From the NCBI RefSeq assembly GCF_000317105.1, contig NC_019693.1:5023227-5087226 (forward strand): a stretch of 64,000 nucleotides of DNA. The letters run 5' to 3'. The notes under the pieces are model-generated. The model ran no database searches, was not told the origin of the DNA, and saw nothing but the letters and a program-made list of their open reading frames with translations. Shown one piece after another: positions 52,818-62,443 of the stretch. Position numbers and translations under genes: made by a program. The number at the start of each line of letters is the position of its first letter. Positions within the stretch are counted from its first letter, which is position 1. Origin of the DNA: Oscillatoria acuminata PCC 6304. Lineage in GTDB: Bacteria > Cyanobacteriota > Cyanobacteriia > Cyanobacteriales > Laspinemataceae.

Positions 52818-53756
52818 ATGGAAAAAATCGCTCGATATCGCGGATGTCTTCTCGGTTTAGCCGTGGGTGATGCCCTGGGAACTTCCTTAGAATTTAAGCA
52901 ACCAGGGACTTTTACCCCCATCACCGATATGGTAGGCGGGGGTATTTTTAACCTCCAACCTGGAGAATGGACCGATGATACGTCAATGGCTTTATGTTTA
53001 GCAGAAAGTCTGATTGAAAAACAGGGGTTTGATCCGGTTAACCAATTAGAAAACTATTTAAAATGGGAGCAAACGGGATATTTCAGCAGTACCGGAGAGT
53101 GTTTCGATATTGGAAATACGGTGCAACAAGCCCTGGCGCTATTTCAGCACACGAGACAACCCTATTGTGGTGCGACCGATGCCCGGAGTGCGGGGAATGG
53201 TTCTCTGATGCGGTTAGCACCTGTTCCCCTATTTTATGCGGGTGATTTTGAGAAGGCGATCGCCCTCTCAAAAGATAGTTCACGGACCACCCACGGCGCA
53301 GCTACCGCCGTTGATGCTTGCCGATATTTTGCCGGATTAATTATCGGTGCAATTCAAGGCACCAGCAAGGAAGAATTACTCGGACCTCACTACAGTCCAG
53401 TTCCTGGATATTGGCAAAATCATCCCCTCGTTCCAGAAATTGCTGAAATTGCGGCAGGTTCTTTCAAAACCCGCCAACCCCCAGAAATTCAAGGAACAGG
53501 TTATGTGGTGAAATCTTTAGAAGCTGCATTATGGGCTTTTTATCACAGTCAATCGTTTGAAGAAGGCTGTTTATTAGCGGTTAATTTAGGGGATGATGCG
53601 GATACAACGGGGGCAATTTATGGACAGATTGCCGGGGCATTTTATGGAGAATTGGGAATTCCAGAACGATGGCGGCAACAGTTAGTTGATGCAGACTTGA
53701 TTATTTCGTTTGGCGATCGGTTGTTTGAGTTTGCAGAGTCTGGGGTTACTCCATAA
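52818..53756 (+). CDS. ADP-ribosylglycohydrolase family protein
   Basis: A 312-aa DraG/ARH-type hydrolase that would remove ADP-ribose from proteins or small molecules. The first metal site is [15 protein letters not shown] near residue 54 and the second is [20 protein letters not shown] near 258; both Asp clusters are intact. The N-terminal [12 protein letters not shown] is typical. It follows the previous gene by 64 bp on the same strand and may be cotranscribed. The substrate is unknown. Confidence 0.93.
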   Translation: MEKIARYRGCLLGLAVGDALGTSLEFKQPGTFTPITDMVGGGIFNLQPGEWTDDTSMALCLAESLIEKQGFDPVNQLENYLKWEQTGYFSSTGECFDIGNTVQQALALFQHTRQPYCGATDARSAGNGSLMRLAPVPLFYAGDFEKAIALSKDSSRTTHGAATAVDACRYFAGLIIGAIQGTSKEELLGPHYSPVPGYWQNHPLVPEIAEIAAGSFKTRQPPEIQGTGYVVKSLEAALWAFYHSQSFEEGCLLAVNLGDDADTTGAIYGQIAGAFYGELGIPERWRQQLVDADLIISFGDRLFEFAESGVTP

Positions 53757-54144
53757 GGTGGAGGGAAAGACCCGGTTTTTTCTGTCCGGGGGGGGATGGC
53801 GATCGCCGAAGTTAATGCCCGGAAACGACTGAAGTCGTTACTACAAAATAAGAAAATGAGTTTTTCCCCTGTTCAACATCCCGACTTTAGTCGTTTCTCC
53901 AGCTACCAAACAAACCTAACTTCTGTGGCCCCTTTTTTTTTCGGGTCGGGGATCAAGGATTTCTTGCCCGTAAACTAGGAAGAGGCCCATACATCAGAAA
54001 ACATCTCGAATTGTTAAGTTTTATTAAAAAACCTCATATTTCATCAAAACGGTAAAATATAATACAGAAAGAGAGGGAAAGGCAAAAAAGCGGCCCCTCT
54101 TCCAACTTTAGTAAATCCACTTAATTTAGAACAGGAACACAGAT
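53757..54144. other. Intergenic region with inverted repeats
   Basis: It holds a repeat of the ACTAAAGTCGTTACTAC family at 53825-53900 (CGACTGAAGTCGTTACTAC...CCGACTTTAGTCGTTTC), a T-run (TTTTTTTT near 53935), and an AT-rich promoter region for the next gene. The 60-codon frame at 53796 comes from the repeat. Confidence 0.55.
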
Positions 54145-54555
54145 ATGAAACTAACTTATCGCGGAATTGGCTACGATTCGGAACCCCAGAGCTTTAATCT
54201 CATGGAGGGAGAAATTGGGGGGAAATATCGGGGGAATGATTGGCAAGTGCGCTATCCCCGGCATATTCCTGTCCCGGCAACTCTCAATGAGTTAACCTAT
54301 CGGGGCGCTCGGTATAATTCTGGGGAAGCTGTAACCACCCCAGTGGCAGAAGTAACGGCAAAGACTCGGCAGGTGAGGCCCCTCATGGATACTCAACCAG
54401 GAGACAAGGTGATGGAAGAGGTTGCCAAACTTCACCGCAATAACATTTGTCGGAGTTTAGAACGCCGGATGCAAGCGGCCAGGATGCTGGGGAATGAAAA
54501 CTTGATTGAACAGCTAAAAATGGAATCTCAGCAACTCACCTGCTACCTTTATTAA
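54145..54555 (+). CDS. DUF4278 domain protein
   Basis: A 136-aa protein with two copies of the LTYRGxxYxS motif (KLTYRGIGYDS at the start and ELTYRGARYNS near residue 48), the hallmark of the DUF4278 family. Such short proteins are common in cyanobacteria, often near stress or light genes. The C-terminal half is helical and Glu/Arg/Gln-rich. Function unknown. It converges on the HAD gene with only 6 bp between stops. Confidence 0.85.
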   Translation: MKLTYRGIGYDSEPQSFNLMEGEIGGKYRGNDWQVRYPRHIPVPATLNELTYRGARYNSGEAVTTPVAEVTAKTRQVRPLMDTQPGDKVMEEVAKLHRNNICRSLERRMQAARMLGNENLIEQLKMESQQLTCYLY

Positions 54556-54561
54556 GCCTCC

Positions 54562-55209
54562 CTAGGGGTTACGCCGTAGCCAGATCCCGCGCAACCCAGC
54601 GGCGATCGCTCCTTGATAATCATCCCGATAGCTATCGCCGATGTGCCATGCGTCAGATGCTGCACAGCTATGTTTTTCTAAACCCGCCGCAAAAATCGGC
54701 GGGTTTGGTTTTGCAGCCCCCACAGCGGTAGAAAGGGTGACGGAATCAAAAAATTGGGCCAGATCCAATGCCTCTAGGACAGAGTAAAGTCTGGAGTCAA
54801 AATTTGACAAAACTCCCAGTTGAATGCCTTGAGAGTGCAGGGATTCGAGGGTGGGGCGAACATCAGGATAGACGAACCAAGGGTCAGCGGTGGCAAAGTA
54901 ATCGTACAGTTGCTCAAAGAAAGCCGAAAAATCGGCAAACTGATGGAAGACTCCGGCGCGTTTGAAGGTATCCGTGGCGATCGCCTCCCACCACTGAAAT
55001 TCCAGGCGGGGAATCTCCGTTGGCAAGACTCCGGGAAATGCCGCCTGTTCTGTGGCGGCAAAACTGTCGAAAAATGCCTGATTTAACAGGCGATCGTCCA
55101 CTTCTACCCCAAAGCGACGGGCCAAATTTCCGTAAGCTGTACCCACACTGCCACGCACTCCAAAAAGGGTACCGGCGGCATCGAAAAAAATCACCGAAGG
55201 CTGGGACAT
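54562..55209 (-). CDS. HAD-like hydrolase, DxxGT variant lacking the second Asp
   Basis: A 215-aa haloacid-dehalogenase-superfamily protein with cap. Motif I reads FFDAAGTLFG: the nucleophile Asp is present, but the usual second Asp (DxDGT) is Ala, as in REG-2/HDHD3-like relatives. Motif II is GVLSNFDSRL, motif III is GAAKPNPPIF and motif IV is GDSYRDDYQGA. Activity may therefore be altered. It follows the oxidoreductase gene by 9 bp on the same strand, so they are very probably one transcript. Substrate unknown. Confidence 0.88.
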   Translation of the reverse strand: MSQPSVIFFDAAGTLFGVRGSVGTAYGNLARRFGVEVDDRLLNQAFFDSFAATEQAAFPGVLPTEIPRLEFQWWEAIATDTFKRAGVFHQFADFSAFFEQLYDYFATADPWFVYPDVRPTLESLHSQGIQLGVLSNFDSRLYSVLEALDLAQFFDSVTLSTAVGAAKPNPPIFAAGLEKHSCAASDAWHIGDSYRDDYQGAIAAGLRGIWLRRNP

Positions 55210-55218
55210 CAGGTTAGG

Positions 55219-56424
55219 TTAACGGGGTAAACCGGATTGAGAGAAAAACTCACGCACGGGCTGAGTAATCCAATTTAAGCCGACTTTAAGCTGATGGTCA
55301 AATGTGGGCATCCGATACAGATAAGCCAAACGCCGTAAGAGGTGGGCCATTTGACCATCCAATTTGACCCCTAATCCGGTTAATGTGGCATTATCAATCC
55401 CCAAGGTCATCATTTCGCCTAATCCTTGATATTCAAAGGGGAGGAGGGGGCGATCGCTCAGGGAGGCCCAGACATTCCAGGCAGCATAATCCGCTTGCTG
55501 CATTGCCGCTTGTGCTGTGGTTGGCACAGGTTGTCCACTGGCATCAAGACTATAGGCGAGGTCCCCGACTGCAAACAGTTCCGGATGGTCGATCGCCTGT
55601 AAGGTCCGCGTCACTTCGATTTGACCCCGTTCGGTATGCTTCACCGGCAGGGATTGCACCACGGAGGCGACTTGGGTTCCCACGGTCCAAATCACCACAT
55701 CAACCGGAATCGGGTCTACTTGTCCTCGATATAACAGGGAAATGCTATCGGCGGTAATTTCTTGGGTGGTGGTTTCTAAATCAATCCAAATTCCCCGTTC
55801 TTCTAGGGCTTTGGTGGCTGCTTCACGATTAAATTCCGTGGAGGTTCGCAGAATTTCTGTCCCCATTTCAACCAGGCGCAGACGACCTCGGTTTTGGAGG
55901 CGATCGGCCAGTTTACAAGCCAATTCCACCCCGGAATAGCCGCCACCGACGACGGCGATGCGGATTTTGTCTTGATCGGAGGCTTCTAGGAGGCGCAGTC
56001 GTTCTTCCAGACGATAGGCATCGGCAATGGTGCGGAAGGGGAAGGCATAATCGGCAGATCCGGGGACTAAATCTAAGGGAGTTTCTCCACCGAGGGCCAC
56101 GATTGCGCGATCGTAACTGAATTCTACGCCATCCTCTAAATGGACCTGTCTGTTCTCTAGGTTGATCTCAGACACGGTGCCTTGATGGAAGCGCACTCGG
56201 GTATTAGCCAGCAGTTCCGAAAACGGTGGCGCAATTTCCCAGGATTGCAATTCCCCGGTGAGCAACTCGTAGAGGAGGGGGGAGAACAAAAAGCGATCGT
56301 TGTTATCAATCAGAACAATCTCGGGGGTTGCGGATGGGTTCCAGGGTAACTCGCTCAAGCGCAAAGCGGCATACAGACCGCCAAATCCGCCGCCGAGGAT
56401 ACAAATTCGTGCTTTTTCTGTCAT
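55219..56424 (-). CDS. ndbB: Type II NAD(P)H dehydrogenase / demethylphylloquinone reductase-like
   Basis: A 401-aa FAD/NAD(P)-binding oxidoreductase of the NDH-2 family. The FAD site is CILGGGFGGLYAA near residue 8, the NAD(P) site is IAVVGGGYSGVELACKLADR near 157, and the closing motif is LFAVGDLAYS near 290. The pattern EIVLIDNNDRFLFSPLLYEL and EIAPPFSELL is closest to NdbB of Synechocystis and plant NDC1, which reduce demethylphylloquinone in phylloquinone synthesis. The name ndbB is a family-level call; a respiratory role is the alternative. It is 9 bp upstream of the HAD gene. Confidence 0.88.
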   Translation of the reverse strand: MTEKARICILGGGFGGLYAALRLSELPWNPSATPEIVLIDNNDRFLFSPLLYELLTGELQSWEIAPPFSELLANTRVRFHQGTVSEINLENRQVHLEDGVEFSYDRAIVALGGETPLDLVPGSADYAFPFRTIADAYRLEERLRLLEASDQDKIRIAVVGGGYSGVELACKLADRLQNRGRLRLVEMGTEILRTSTEFNREAATKALEERGIWIDLETTTQEITADSISLLYRGQVDPIPVDVVIWTVGTQVASVVQSLPVKHTERGQIEVTRTLQAIDHPELFAVGDLAYSLDASGQPVPTTAQAAMQQADYAAWNVWASLSDRPLLPFEYQGLGEMMTLGIDNATLTGLGVKLDGQMAHLLRRLAYLYRMPTFDHQLKVGLNWITQPVREFFSQSGLPR

Positions 56425-56704
56425 ACAAGTGGGCGATCGCGTGGGTTAACAAGATACTCTTTTCCACGATAGCAGGGCGATCGGTCAGCGTGGGGCGATC
56501 GGGCTTTATAGAAACGATGAAAATCACCTCTTGGGGAATGAGTCTAGCCCTTTCCTCAGTCTCTTGTCCCCTGGGGGTTAAATCCGCGATCGGGTTGCGT
56601 TCAATTTCCGGAGCAACAATATTTTATCCGCAATAAAATTACAGGTGCTAAAACCAATTGGCAGCGTCTTTACTACCCGAACTTTTGCCCTCCACTCTTT
56701 GATT
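56425..56704. other. Divergent promoter region
   Basis: About 280 bp between the divergent ndbB and C39-like genes. Nothing but HIP1 sites and short AT-rich stretches is visible. The C39 gene could start as early as 56645 (GTG). Confidence 0.4.
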
Positions 56705-57760
56705 ATGACCGTAACTAACGACAAGCCTAATTCCATTTTTCTGGAAATTGACAAGATTTGTCCCCTCTCCGAAGTGGCAAATAATCAGACTTTAACGAGT
56801 GAGATTCAGCAGCGATTAACGGAGTTGGAATTACTCACCCCTCCTGTTGATGGTGTTTTTGGGGACCTGACCAACGCCGCTTATCAACGCTTTCAGGACC
56901 TCAACGGGATTGAAGAAGAACAAGAAGCCCTGGGTCCGAAAACCATTGCCGCCCTGATGAATACTCAGGCCCAAACTTTATCAATCCCCCGAATTTCCCT
57001 AAAAACCACCACGAAAACGATTTTCAAAACTTTACCCCTGCAATCTTCTGTACTCACTGCCAATGAGCAATTTAGTGTAGAACCGGGTCAAAGTTTTACC
57101 TTAGCTAATTATGAACGGGGCCATCGCGGTCATTATCGGGTGACCTTACAAGAAGCGATTCGGAACAATCGCGTCTGGTATGCCTTTGAAGAGCACGTTC
57201 AACTGATAGAAGGAAACCGCACCCTCACGCAACCCCAGCAACCGGCTGCATCGGTGCGATTAAATGTGCCTTTTAAGTCTCAGATGGATAACTATTACAA
57301 TCCCAGCGGCGCTTGTAATGTGACCTCGATCGCCATGTGTTTGGAATATCTAGGGGTTCCCCGCTACGACAATCGCTATCGCCAGATGGAAGATGAGTTA
57401 TATCGCTGGTGTCTCGATCGCGGATATTCCCGCCATAACCCTGAACATTTAGCGCGAGTTGTCCGAGACTATAAACGCAAAGATGACTTTACCTACTGGG
57501 GAACCATCCAACGCTGTCAAAACCACCTGCGCGGCGGCAATCCCTGCGTGATTCACGGCTATTTCACCAGCTTTGGTCACATTATCGTCTTAGTCGGATT
57601 TGACGCCAACGGATTCATCGTTCATGACCCTTATGGCGAATGGTTCCCGACGGGTTACCGCACAGATAAAAGCGGTGCCTATCTCCACTACTCCTACAAC
57701 TTAATCCGCCGCACTTGTATTCCAGATGGACAGTTCTGGGTTCACTACATCAGTCGTTAA
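56705..57760 (+). CDS. C39-like cysteine peptidase with peptidoglycan-binding domain
   Basis: About 351 aa from ATG 56705 (MTVTNDKPNS); an in-frame GTG at 56645 would add 20 residues. There is no clear ribosome site for either. Residues about 25-95 hold a peptidoglycan-binding-type repeat (QQRLTELELLTPPVDGVFGD, with the FQ and AL positions). The C-terminal domain is C39/papain-like. The nucleophile Cys is in NPSGACNVTSIAMCLEYLG, the His in SFGHIIVLVGFD, and the Asp in FIVHDPYGEW. It may cleave wall-linked peptides. No clear signal peptide is present, so localisation is uncertain. Confidence 0.85.
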   Translation: MTVTNDKPNSIFLEIDKICPLSEVANNQTLTSEIQQRLTELELLTPPVDGVFGDLTNAAYQRFQDLNGIEEEQEALGPKTIAALMNTQAQTLSIPRISLKTTTKTIFKTLPLQSSVLTANEQFSVEPGQSFTLANYERGHRGHYRVTLQEAIRNNRVWYAFEEHVQLIEGNRTLTQPQQPAASVRLNVPFKSQMDNYYNPSGACNVTSIAMCLEYLGVPRYDNRYRQMEDELYRWCLDRGYSRHNPEHLARVVRDYKRKDDFTYWGTIQRCQNHLRGGNPCVIHGYFTSFGHIIVLVGFDANGFIVHDPYGEWFPTGYRTDKSGAYLHYSYNLIRRTCIPDGQFWVHYISR

Positions 57761-57790
57761 GCCAACCCTTGTACATCTAGTGAAACTTCC

Positions 57791-57820
57791 AACACGGAAC
57801 TCTTTGATTCCGTGTTTTTT
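57791..57820 (+). terminator. Rho-independent terminator of the C39-like gene
   Basis: AACACGGAA and TTCCGTGTT form a perfect 9-bp stem around CTCTTTGA, followed by TTTTTT. It lies 30 bp after the stop at 57760, a textbook intrinsic terminator. Its T-run also marks the left edge of the duplicated segment. Confidence 0.9.
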
Positions 57821-58747
57821 ATTGTCAATCCAACGGAGGCTCCATCGATACAAGATTCATTTCAAGGAACAAGAAACTGGGTTTCACCGCCCAGATTTGC
57901 TGGAGATTGGCAGACATTTTGTAAAAAATCTAGCTTGAATTGCGCCTGTAACGCCCCCATAACTTCCCTTTTCGTAACGTTGCCGCAACTGAATTGAGCT
58001 AATTTATATCCCTCAAATCAACCCGATTCCTCACTTATAAGAGATGCAATGAGGGGCAATGGGTCAGCGCGCCGGTTAAATTTGGCAAGTCAGCCCTGAG
58101 ACTGAAAACCCGTGGCTCAGTGGCTCAATATGTTAATTTTGATACCCTCAAATACCGAAGAAAGAACGGAAATCCTAGATTGTCTCAGGGCTTCTTGAGT
58201 GTAAGTTTTCAGTTACTCTGTTTTCGTTTTAGACTCTCCAAAAGCCTTGAATGTAATAATTTACAGCGAGATACCGACCAAAAATTACGAGATAAAAAAT
58301 CGATGATTTTGCAGATTGTTATGCTCATTTTGCTCATGGAACATTGGGATAGTGCTAAAATTTAGATGGATCTTCATCCCCGGGTGGTTCTTTCACGGAA
58401 GTTAATTAAAATTTGATGATTTTACCCTCTTCAGAAACTCACTTAAATCACCTGATTATAAATAATTCACTTTTTAACGGCCTCTGACGAAAGAAACCCA
58501 CCAAGGCTGATGATCACTCTGTTTAAGGAGGCCAACATACGACTGCATCGAAAGTAAAAAGCGTTGAAAGAGAAACTCGGCAAGTCTGAGCAGGAAAATA
58601 AAGTTTCCAGCTTGAACACATCTATCTGGTTTCGCGGAAAGCATAGAGATGTGTACTGACCAGGTTAAAATCCGCTACTTTTATGCCAGTATTTCAAGGC
58701 ATAAAACTTAAATTCATAACCATTAACTCAAAAAAAAAGGAAACACA
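57821..58747. other. Noncoding leader of the left exoprotein gene
   Basis: Over 900 bp of DNA conserved in the second copy. It holds a hairpin CACATCTAT...ATAGAGATGTG (about 58617-58655), a second hairpin TTATGCC...GGCATAA (about 58680-58703) just before the gene, and a decayed coding remnant at about 58509-58665. AAGGAAACACA before ATG 58748 gives a clear ribosome site. Confidence 0.6.
58509..58665 (+). pseudogene. Decayed coding remnant or upstream ORF
   Basis: Both copies contain ATG ATC ACT CTG followed by a 15-codon frame (MITLLKEANLRLHRK in the right copy, MITLFKEANIRLHRK in the left), ended by TAA. The same frame then continues as Lys/Glu/Gln-rich coiled-coil-like sequence (KALKEKLGQSDQENKVQLEH in the right copy). 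The stop plus a two-base difference suggest an old pseudogene; a small upstream ORF is the alternative. Confidence 0.4.
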
Positions 58748-59923
58748 ATGACCGTTTTTATTGCTTTAATTGGCAACAGCCTATACGCTTTTAATGCGAA
58801 CAATCCGATGCAAGCCTTCTCTGTGGGGGTAACTGGAATCGAGGGAACTTTACTCGGGATTGATACCCGACCGGCCAACGGTTTGATTTATGGCGTCACA
58901 ACCACCAACAATATTTACTCCATTGACCCCCAGAGTCTGGGATTCACAATTAATCCCAATGGAGCATTGAATAATATAAGGACTCCGGTCACCGTAGCTG
59001 CCACATTTGTCAGCACCTTATCCGAACCCTTTGAAGGGGGAATAGTTTCAGGATTGGACTTTAATCCAGTTCCGGACCGGCTGCGATTAGTGGGGGAGAA
59101 TAACCAAAATTTCCGCATCAATGTTGATACTGGAGAAGTCATTGTTGATGGCACCCTAGCATTTGCAGCAGACGACCCTAATGGGGGCATTAATCCAACC
59201 ATTAGTGCCTCGGGTTATACCAATTCCTTTGCCGGAACGACTTCCACCCAACTCTACAATATCGATACTCAACTGAACACCCTGGTACTGCAAAATCCCC
59301 CCAATGATGGGACTCTGGTTACCATTGGGAATTTAGGGGTGGATTTTGGTAATTTGGCTGGGTTTGATATTGTTTCCGGGATGGACGGGGAGAATGCTGC
59401 CTTTGCCGTTGCTAACTCCATGCTCTATTCGATTGACCTGATGAATGGTCAAGCCACTAGCTTAGGGATGATTGGGGGCCTTTCAGGCTTAGATTTCCGA
59501 GGGTTGGCAACGGTACCCACTTCTACGTTCCGAGACACGATTACAGGAGAAACTGAATTTAACCCGGCTCAATATTTGGCTTCTCATCCGGATCTAATTG
59601 CTGCGTATGGCTATAATATTGGCGCTGCTATTGATCATTTTCAGGTATTTGGGAGGGCAGAAAATCGAGCATTGAGTACGTTTGACCAACTGGGATATCT
59701 GGCTTCTTATGGAGATTTGATTGAGGCGATTGGGCTTAATCGTTTCTCAGCCACGCACCATTATCTTGCGTTTGGGGTTTCGGAAGGGCGGGTCACCAAT
59801 CTGTTCGATCCGGTCAGTTATCTCAATACTTATGCCGATTTAAGGGCTGCGTTTGGTAATGATTTAGTGGCCGCGACTGAACACTATATCCTAAATGGAT
59901 TTAGTGAGGGTCGCGTTTTTTAG
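58748..59923 (+). CDS. DUF4394-like exoprotein with C-terminal 45-aa repeats (left copy)
   Basis: A 391-aa protein. Residues 1-265 match the DUF4394 beta-propeller-like family: GIDTRPANGLIYGVTTTNNI, DFNPVPDRLRLVGENNQNFR and GYTNSFAGTTSTQLYNIDTQ. Residues about 275-391 hold repeats of the form YLASHPDLIAAYG...AAIDHFQVFGRAENR, seen in large cyanobacterial secreted proteins. No N-terminal signal peptide is present, so export by a type I system through the C-terminus is possible (inference). Start is fixed by AAGGA 8 bp before ATG. About 85 per cent identical in sense to the copy at 61136. Confidence 0.85.
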   Translation: MTVFIALIGNSLYAFNANNPMQAFSVGVTGIEGTLLGIDTRPANGLIYGVTTTNNIYSIDPQSLGFTINPNGALNNIRTPVTVAATFVSTLSEPFEGGIVSGLDFNPVPDRLRLVGENNQNFRINVDTGEVIVDGTLAFAADDPNGGINPTISASGYTNSFAGTTSTQLYNIDTQLNTLVLQNPPNDGTLVTIGNLGVDFGNLAGFDIVSGMDGENAAFAVANSMLYSIDLMNGQATSLGMIGGLSGLDFRGLATVPTSTFRDTITGETEFNPAQYLASHPDLIAAYGYNIGAAIDHFQVFGRAENRALSTFDQLGYLASYGDLIEAIGLNRFSATHHYLAFGVSEGRVTNLFDPVSYLNTYADLRAAFGNDLVAATEHYILNGFSEGRVF

Positions 59924-59939
59924 ACTCAATTTGAGACAC

Positions 59940-60048
59940 AGACTCTAAAGAAATGACTAAAGTCGTTACTACAAACATTGAAGTATTCCCTGAATTAATC
60001 CATGTTCGGAGTAACGACTTTAGTCGTTATTCATCTTCGTAGTAACAA
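59940..60048. repeat. GACTAAAGTCGTTACTAC inverted repeat (left copy)
   Basis: ATGACTAAAGTCGTTACTAC and GTAACGACTTTAGTCGTTAT form a hairpin with a 40-nt loop just beyond the exoprotein stop. The same structure follows the second copy at 62340-62440. It may act as a terminator; no U-run is present. Confidence 0.75.
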
Positions 60049-60196
60049 TTAATTGCTGCCAGACAGCATGGCTTGCTGTCCTTGGGGGGAGGTAGCATAG
60101 CCTAAAAAGGCTTGGACTGCTGGGTTGGGAGGCTGCTTATAAGCGAAGGATAAGACGCGCTGCAAGGGATAATTGGGATGATTGGGGATCATACCC
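60049..60196 (-). pseudogene. Truncated 3' end of the pstS-like gene
   Basis: Read on the minus strand it encodes MIPNHPNYPLQRVLSFAYKQ, then PPNPAVQAFLGYATSPQGQQ and AMLSGSN, then stop. That is the C-terminus of the intact protein at 62444 with a few changes. It is cut abruptly at 60197, where the second unit begins. It is the product of the duplication and not a gene. Confidence 0.95.
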
Positions 60197-61135
60197 TGTT
60201 TTTTATTGTCAATCCAACGGAGGCTCCCTCGATACAGGATTCATTTCAAAAAACAAGAACCCGGGGTTTCACCGCCATGATTTGCTGGAGATTGGGAGAC
60301 ATTTCCTAAAACATCTAGCTTTAATTGCCCCTGTAATGCCCCCATAACTGCGCTTTTCGGACCGTTGGTGCGACTGAATTGAGCTAATTTATATCACTCA
60401 AACCAACCAAAATACTCACTTATAAGAGATAAAAAAAGGGGTGATGGGCCCGCGATCAGTTAAATTTGGCAAGGCAGCCCTGAGACTGAAAAACCGTGAC
60501 TCAGTTGCTCCATATCTTAACCTTGATACCCTCAAAAACCGGAGAAAGGACGGAAATCCCAGATTGTCTTAGGGCTTCTTGAGTGTAAGTTTTCAGTTGC
60601 CCTGTTCTTGTCCTTCAGCCTCTCGAATCTCTGTAATTGGTAATTTCACGCAGATCCTTCAGAGAAGATGGCGAGATAAAAAATTCATGATTTTGCGGAT
60701 TGTTACCCTCATTTCGCTCATGGCTCATTGGGATAGTGCTAAAATTAGATGGGTCTTCTACCCTAGCGGTTAATACACTGAAGTCGATTAAAATTTGATG
60801 ATTTTACTATTTCCGCAAACTCACTTAAATGACCCGAACATAAATGATTCACTTTTTAACGACCTCTGACAAAAGAAACCCACCTAGACCGATGATCACT
60901 CTGTTAAAGGAGGCTAACCTACGACTGCATCGAAAGTAAAAAGCGTTGAAAGAGAAATTAGGCCAGTCTGACCAGGAAAATAAAGTCCAGCTTGAACACA
61001 TCTATCTGGTTTCGCAGAAAGCATAGAGATGTGTAGTGTCCAGGTTAAAGTCTGCTACTTTTATGTCAGCCTTTCAAGGCATAAAACTAACAAATTTTAA
61101 CCCTTAACTGTTAACTAGAAAACCAAGGAAGAACA

Positions 61136-62317
61136 ATGACCGTTTTTATTGCTTTAAATGATAACAATACCCTAGTCGCTTTTAACGCGAATAATCCGAC
61201 CCAGACCTCCTCTGTAGGAGTCACGGGAATTGAGGGGACTTTACTAGGGATTGATACCAGACCGGCTAATGGGTTGATTTATGGTATCACAACCACCAAC
61301 AATATTTACTCCATTGACCCCCAGAGTTTGGGATTCACGATTGATGCCAATGGAGCATTGAATAATACTATGACTCCGGCCACTGTATCTGCCACCTTAG
61401 TCAGTACCTTGTCCCAACCCTTTGAAGGGGGAACAGTTTCGGGCGTTGACTTTAATCCAGTTCCGGACCGGCTGCGATTAGTGGGGGAGAATAACCAAAA
61501 TTTCCGCATCAATGTTGATACCGGCGCAGTTATTGTTGATGGCACTCTAGCATTTGCAGCAGATGACCCCAATGGGGCTGTTAATCCAACCATTAGTGCC
61601 TCGGGTTATACCAATTCCTTTGCCGGAACCACTTCAACCCAACTCTACAATATCGATACTCAACTCAATACCCTGTTACTGCAAAATCCCCCCAATGATG
61701 GGACTCTGGTTACTATTGGGAATTTAGGGGTAGATTTTGGCAATTTGGCCGGGTTTGATATTGTTTCAGGAGGGATGGCCGGGGAGAATGCGGCTTTTGC
61801 CGTTGCCAACTCAATGCTTTATTCGATTGACTTGACGAATGGTCAAGCCTCTAGCTTAGGGATGATTGGGGGGAATACCGGCTTAAATGTACAAGGGTTG
61901 GCAACGGTACCCACTTCTACTTTCCGAGACACGATTACTGGAGAAACTGAATTTAACCCCGCTCAATATTTGGCTTCTCATCCGGATTTAATTGCTGCAT
62001 TTGGCTACAACTTAGCCGCTGCTGCTCAACATTATGATATGTTTGGTATGGCAGAAAATCGAGCGTTGGATACGTTTGATGAAGTGCGATATCTGGCGTC
62101 TTATGCGGACTTGATTCAGGTGATTGGGTTTAATCCTGAGTTAGCCACGGAGCATTTTGTGGTGTTTGGTGCGGATGAAGGGCGAGTTACCAATCTATTC
62201 AATCCGGTCAATTATCTCAATACTTATGCCGATTTAAGGGCGGCGTTTGGTAATGATTTAATGGCCGCAACTCAACACTATATCCAAAATGGATTTGATG
62301 AGGGTCGTGTGTTTTAG
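61136..62317 (+). CDS. DUF4394-like exoprotein with C-terminal 45-aa repeats (right copy)
   Basis: A 393-aa paralogue of the protein at 58748. The DUF4394-like part is almost unchanged (GIDTRPANGLIYGITTTNNI; VPDRLRLVGENNQNFR). The C-terminal repeats have diverged more (HYDMFGMAENRALDTFDEVR and FGADEGRVTNLFNP). One extra residue lies near 222 (SGGMAGENAA). AAGGA before ATG fixes the start. The leader, ribosome site and downstream hairpin are shared with the left copy. Confidence 0.85.
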   Translation: MTVFIALNDNNTLVAFNANNPTQTSSVGVTGIEGTLLGIDTRPANGLIYGITTTNNIYSIDPQSLGFTIDANGALNNTMTPATVSATLVSTLSQPFEGGTVSGVDFNPVPDRLRLVGENNQNFRINVDTGAVIVDGTLAFAADDPNGAVNPTISASGYTNSFAGTTSTQLYNIDTQLNTLLLQNPPNDGTLVTIGNLGVDFGNLAGFDIVSGGMAGENAAFAVANSMLYSIDLTNGQASSLGMIGGNTGLNVQGLATVPTSTFRDTITGETEFNPAQYLASHPDLIAAFGYNLAAAAQHYDMFGMAENRALDTFDEVRYLASYADLIQVIGFNPELATEHFVVFGADEGRVTNLFNPVNYLNTYADLRAAFGNDLMAATQHYIQNGFDEGRVF

Positions 62318-62443
62318 ACTGAAGTCAGGACACAGACTTTAAAGAAAAAACTAAAGTCGTTGCTATGAACATCGAAGCATTTACTGAAGCGAGTCGATGT
62401 TTGTAGTAACGACTTTAGTCGTTATCCAAGTTTGTAGTAACAA
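62318..62443. repeat. GACTAAAGTCGTTACTAC inverted repeat (right copy)
   Basis: AACTAAAGTCGTTGCTAT and GTAGTAACGACTTTAGTCGT pair as a hairpin between the convergent exoprotein and pstS-like genes, as at 59940. Confidence 0.7.

Larger units (their letters stand above)
57813..60196. repeat. Left unit of a 2.39-kb tandem segmental duplication
   Basis: From TGTTTTTTATTGTCAATCCA at 57813 this segment is repeated at 60197, offset by about 2384 bp, growing to about 2395 by the 3' side because of small indels. It includes the noncoding leader, the exoprotein gene at 58748, the repeat after it and the last 49 codons of the pstS-like gene. Confidence 0.93.

Noticed and set aside
58120-60773. Frames at 58120-58365 and 60579-60773 in the duplicated leaders
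   Set aside because: They are in different frames in the two copies of the same DNA, so coding is not conserved.
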